Shown one piece after another: positions 28,429 through 29,972 of a DNA stretch of 29,972 bases. The notes under the pieces are model-generated. The model did not search any database and was not told the DNA's origin. It was given only the letters and a program-made list of their open reading frames with translations. The stretch covers positions 1 through 29,972 of IMG/VR virus record IMGVR_UViG_3300033148_002226. One strand, written 5' to 3'. This stretch comes from a virus. Numbering within the stretch: position 1 is the first letter of the stretch; each line of letters opens with the position of its first letter. A program made the position numbers and the translations under genes.

Positions 28429-28759
28429 TTAATACCCCTAGTTTAATTGCTCCAGAACCCATAACCCATTTCCCTAATTCCATAGTAAGTTCTTTAAGTT
28501 TTTTATCTTGTGAAACTAATTCAAAATTAGCGTTCAATAACATATGTACCGTTTTAATAACATCCGCAAGATTAATATTAGATTCTGTTAACTGCTTATT
28601 AAGCGCCCCCATTTCGTTCATTTGATCCGCTTGCTTATCGCATTGCTTTAAAAGTTTTTGATTGGCAATAGTTAAATCGTCAATAGCTTGCTGAACTTGT
28701 TTAACTACTATTTGCGCTTGTTCTTTGGATTCTAAACCCTTTTCAAAATCAATTTCCAT
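28409..28759 (-). CDS. Coiled-coil protein next to DNA polymerase (116 aa)
   Basis: A 116-residue protein. The chosen start MEIDFEKGLESKEQAQ has AAAGGGG six bases upstream; an earlier ATG would overlap the polymerase gene. Residues 12-60 form a long coiled coil (VVKQVQQAIDDLTIANQKLL and KQADQMNEMGALNKQL), followed by another helix and a C-terminal Gly/Ser tail. It begins ten bases after the polymerase stop and so is in the same operon. Possible polymerase accessory or single-strand DNA partner; this is only inferred from place. Confidence 0.6.
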   Translation of the reverse strand: MEIDFEKGLESKEQAQIVVKQVQQAIDDLTIANQKLLKQCDKQADQMNEMGALNKQLTESNINLADVIKTVHMLLNANFELVSQDKKLKELTMELGKWVMGSGAIKLGVLSGSSDE

Positions 28760-28769
28760 TTGTTCCCCT

Positions 28770-29972
28770 TTATTTCCTATATCTTTTATCTTCGTAACCT
28801 TCGCAAGCAATTGGGCAACCTGGCATCCATTTGGGTGCGATACTCATAAGCTCATTATAATGTTCTATACTTCCAAAACCTTTTGACACGTGTGAAACGT
28901 TTTCATCATGTACACAACCAACTAAGTGGTAACCAGCATTTTCAACCCTTAACATTGATTCTGTTAAAACATCACGTGCAATTGCTTGAACTGCATTTTG
29001 TGTTAATCTTCCAGGAATCACCGTCAAACGTTCCCATTTTCTTGTATAAGTATTGGTCCCCATGTGCGTAAAGGCAAGCTTTTCCGCACCCCACGGTGTA
29101 GTTATCATCTGAAGAAGTGGTTTGTAATATGCAATTTTACGCCCGCTAGGTAACCGCATATATAAAAAATCATCTTTAAGCCTGAATTTTATACCATTGT
29201 ATGAAGTTACGCGCCCGCTTGCAATTGCATCTTTGGCGGCTTCATAAAGATTGTGCCAAAGCCTAACAACTTTGTAGTATTTTTCACGGTATCCATCAAC
29301 AATGTGTTTTGATTGTTCTTCAGTGATTTCAATTCCCCATGAATCTTTGCAAACCGTTCTGAACGATATGTGACCACCACCAAAACCGCAAGAAAGAACA
29401 GCAACTTTTCCAAGTTGTCTTTGGTCCTTAGTCACTTCATCTGTTGAAACTTCATAAATATCGCTTGCAGCATCTATATATTGATCAAATTTATTGGCAA
29501 AACCTTCTAAAGTTTTAACATCGCCAGCAAGCCAGGCGATCACCCTATTTTCGATAGAACTAAAATCTGAAACAACCAATTTCATTCCTGGTTTTGCGCA
29601 TATTGTAGGGCGCACCAATTTAATGCCTTCATTAACAACACGTAAAGTTTTAGCAGCTTCACCACTTTTAAAAACTTTAATCAGTTCTTCAGGGTTTTCA
29701 GCGGCATCACGTGGAAGGTTTTGCATTTGGAACCCTGAACCTGCAAACCTTCCTGGTGTTGCTTTGTGGTAAATTATATTATTTTTAACAGTTCCATCAG
29801 CGCATAATGCACTATGAAGGAAATCAAATTTTTTAATTGGTGTTCTTGATAATTCGGAACGTATATCCAAAAAGCGCATAACGTCATCATCTAAATCAGG
29901 AATGTTTAAAGCACCATTTACATCTTTTTTGGTGTAACCTTCAAGCTTTACACCTTTAGATTCAAGCCAGCG
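28770..29972 (-). CDS. DNA polymerase, family A, C-terminal part (5' end outside window)
   Basis: The phage replication polymerase. The frame stays open to the right edge of the window, so the exonuclease part is missing. Recognisable are motif A (VVSDFSSIENRVIAWLAGD, with the metal-binding Asp and the sugar-gate Glu), motif B region (RQLGKVAVLSCGFGGG, with the conserved Arg and Lys), and motif C (GCVHDE). The NAVQAIARDVLTESMLRVE helix just before motif C is usual for phage members of this family. All catalytic residues seem present. It is transcribed leftward with the small genes at 26537-28759, opposite to the late genes. Confidence 0.93.
   Translation of the reverse strand, partial: RWLESKGVKLEGYTKKDVNGALNIPDLDDDVMRFLDIRSELSRTPIKKFDFLHSALCADGTVKNNIIYHKATPGRFAGSGFQMQNLPRDAAENPEELIKVFKSGEAAKTLRVVNEGIKLVRPTICAKPGMKLVVSDFSSIENRVIAWLAGDVKTLEGFANKFDQYIDAASDIYEVSTDEVTKDQRQLGKVAVLSCGFGGGHISFRTVCKDSWGIEITEEQSKHIVDGYREKYYKVVRLWHNLYEAAKDAIASGRVTSYNGIKFRLKDDFLYMRLPSGRKIAYYKPLLQMITTPWGAEKLAFTHMGTNTYTRKWERLTVIPGRLTQNAVQAIARDVLTESMLRVENAGYHLVGCVHDENVSHVSKGFGSIEHYNELMSIAPKWMPGCPIACEGYEDKRYRK

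Noticed and set aside
1-29972. CRISPR array, IS element or classical tRNA genes
   Set aside because: No regularly spaced repeats, no transposase-like frame and no complete cloverleaf were found.

Overview
The window is a fragment of an AT-rich, tailed double-stranded DNA phage (or a closely related prophage) of a Gram-negative host. A Gram-negative host is suggested by the amidase next to an overlapping gene pair that looks like an inner/outer membrane spanin pair, by lipobox lipoproteins, and by strong AAAGG/AGGGG ribosome binding sites. The genus cannot be read from the sequence. Both ends cut through genes: the large terminase at the left and a family A DNA polymerase at the right. No integrase, transposase, tRNA of normal form or CRISPR array was seen.

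Layout. (1) 1-1188: C-terminal part of the large terminase, forward. (2) 1162-3722: a leftward cluster of small early-type genes. It holds a PD-(D/E)XK nuclease-like gene with what looks like a leaderless promoter, several small unknown proteins, and a stretch of about 470 bases (2441-2910) with no gene. Inside that stretch is a highly foldable RNA-like element at 2502-2716, bracketed by hairpins. (3) 3930-4451: a lone forward lipoprotein gene with its own promoter and hairpin (a moron-like unit). (4) 4622-9551: a Mu-like head module with a portal (DUF935 type) fused to a MuF/gp7-type domain, a Mu I-type protease with an internal scaffold start, a decoration-type protein and a Mu T-type major capsid protein, closed by a strong terminator. 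(5) 9606-12680: fibre-like and unknown virion genes, a small membrane protein with a phospholipase A2-like signature, and a membrane/coiled-coil protein. (6) 12680-15320: connector (DUF1320/gp36), tail completion, tail terminator-type and major tail tube genes, closed by a second strong terminator. (7) 15379-15963: a three-gene leftward operon ending in a ribbon-helix-helix regulator, with a promoter overlapping a perfect inverted repeat. (8) 16107-22425: tail chaperone, 936-residue tape measure, distal tail and hub proteins, and fibre. No sheath gene was seen, so the particle is inferred to be siphovirus-like. (9) 22427-25158: fibre-type proteins, three of them with Sec signal peptides. (10) 25158-26544: lysis cassette. 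(11) 26537-29972: leftward genes with a metzincin-type HExxHxxGxxH protein, four unknowns and DNA polymerase.

The phage therefore combines a Mu-like head with a flexible-tail module and its own polymerase. The most interesting unexplained element is the structured RNA candidate at 2502-2716. Its closing stem and 3' arm imitate tRNA geometry, and an alternative 13-bp helix uses the same strand. It is preceded by a duplicated regulatory motif whose GTATGTA/TACATAC core recurs as a perfect inverted repeat at the promoter near 16000.
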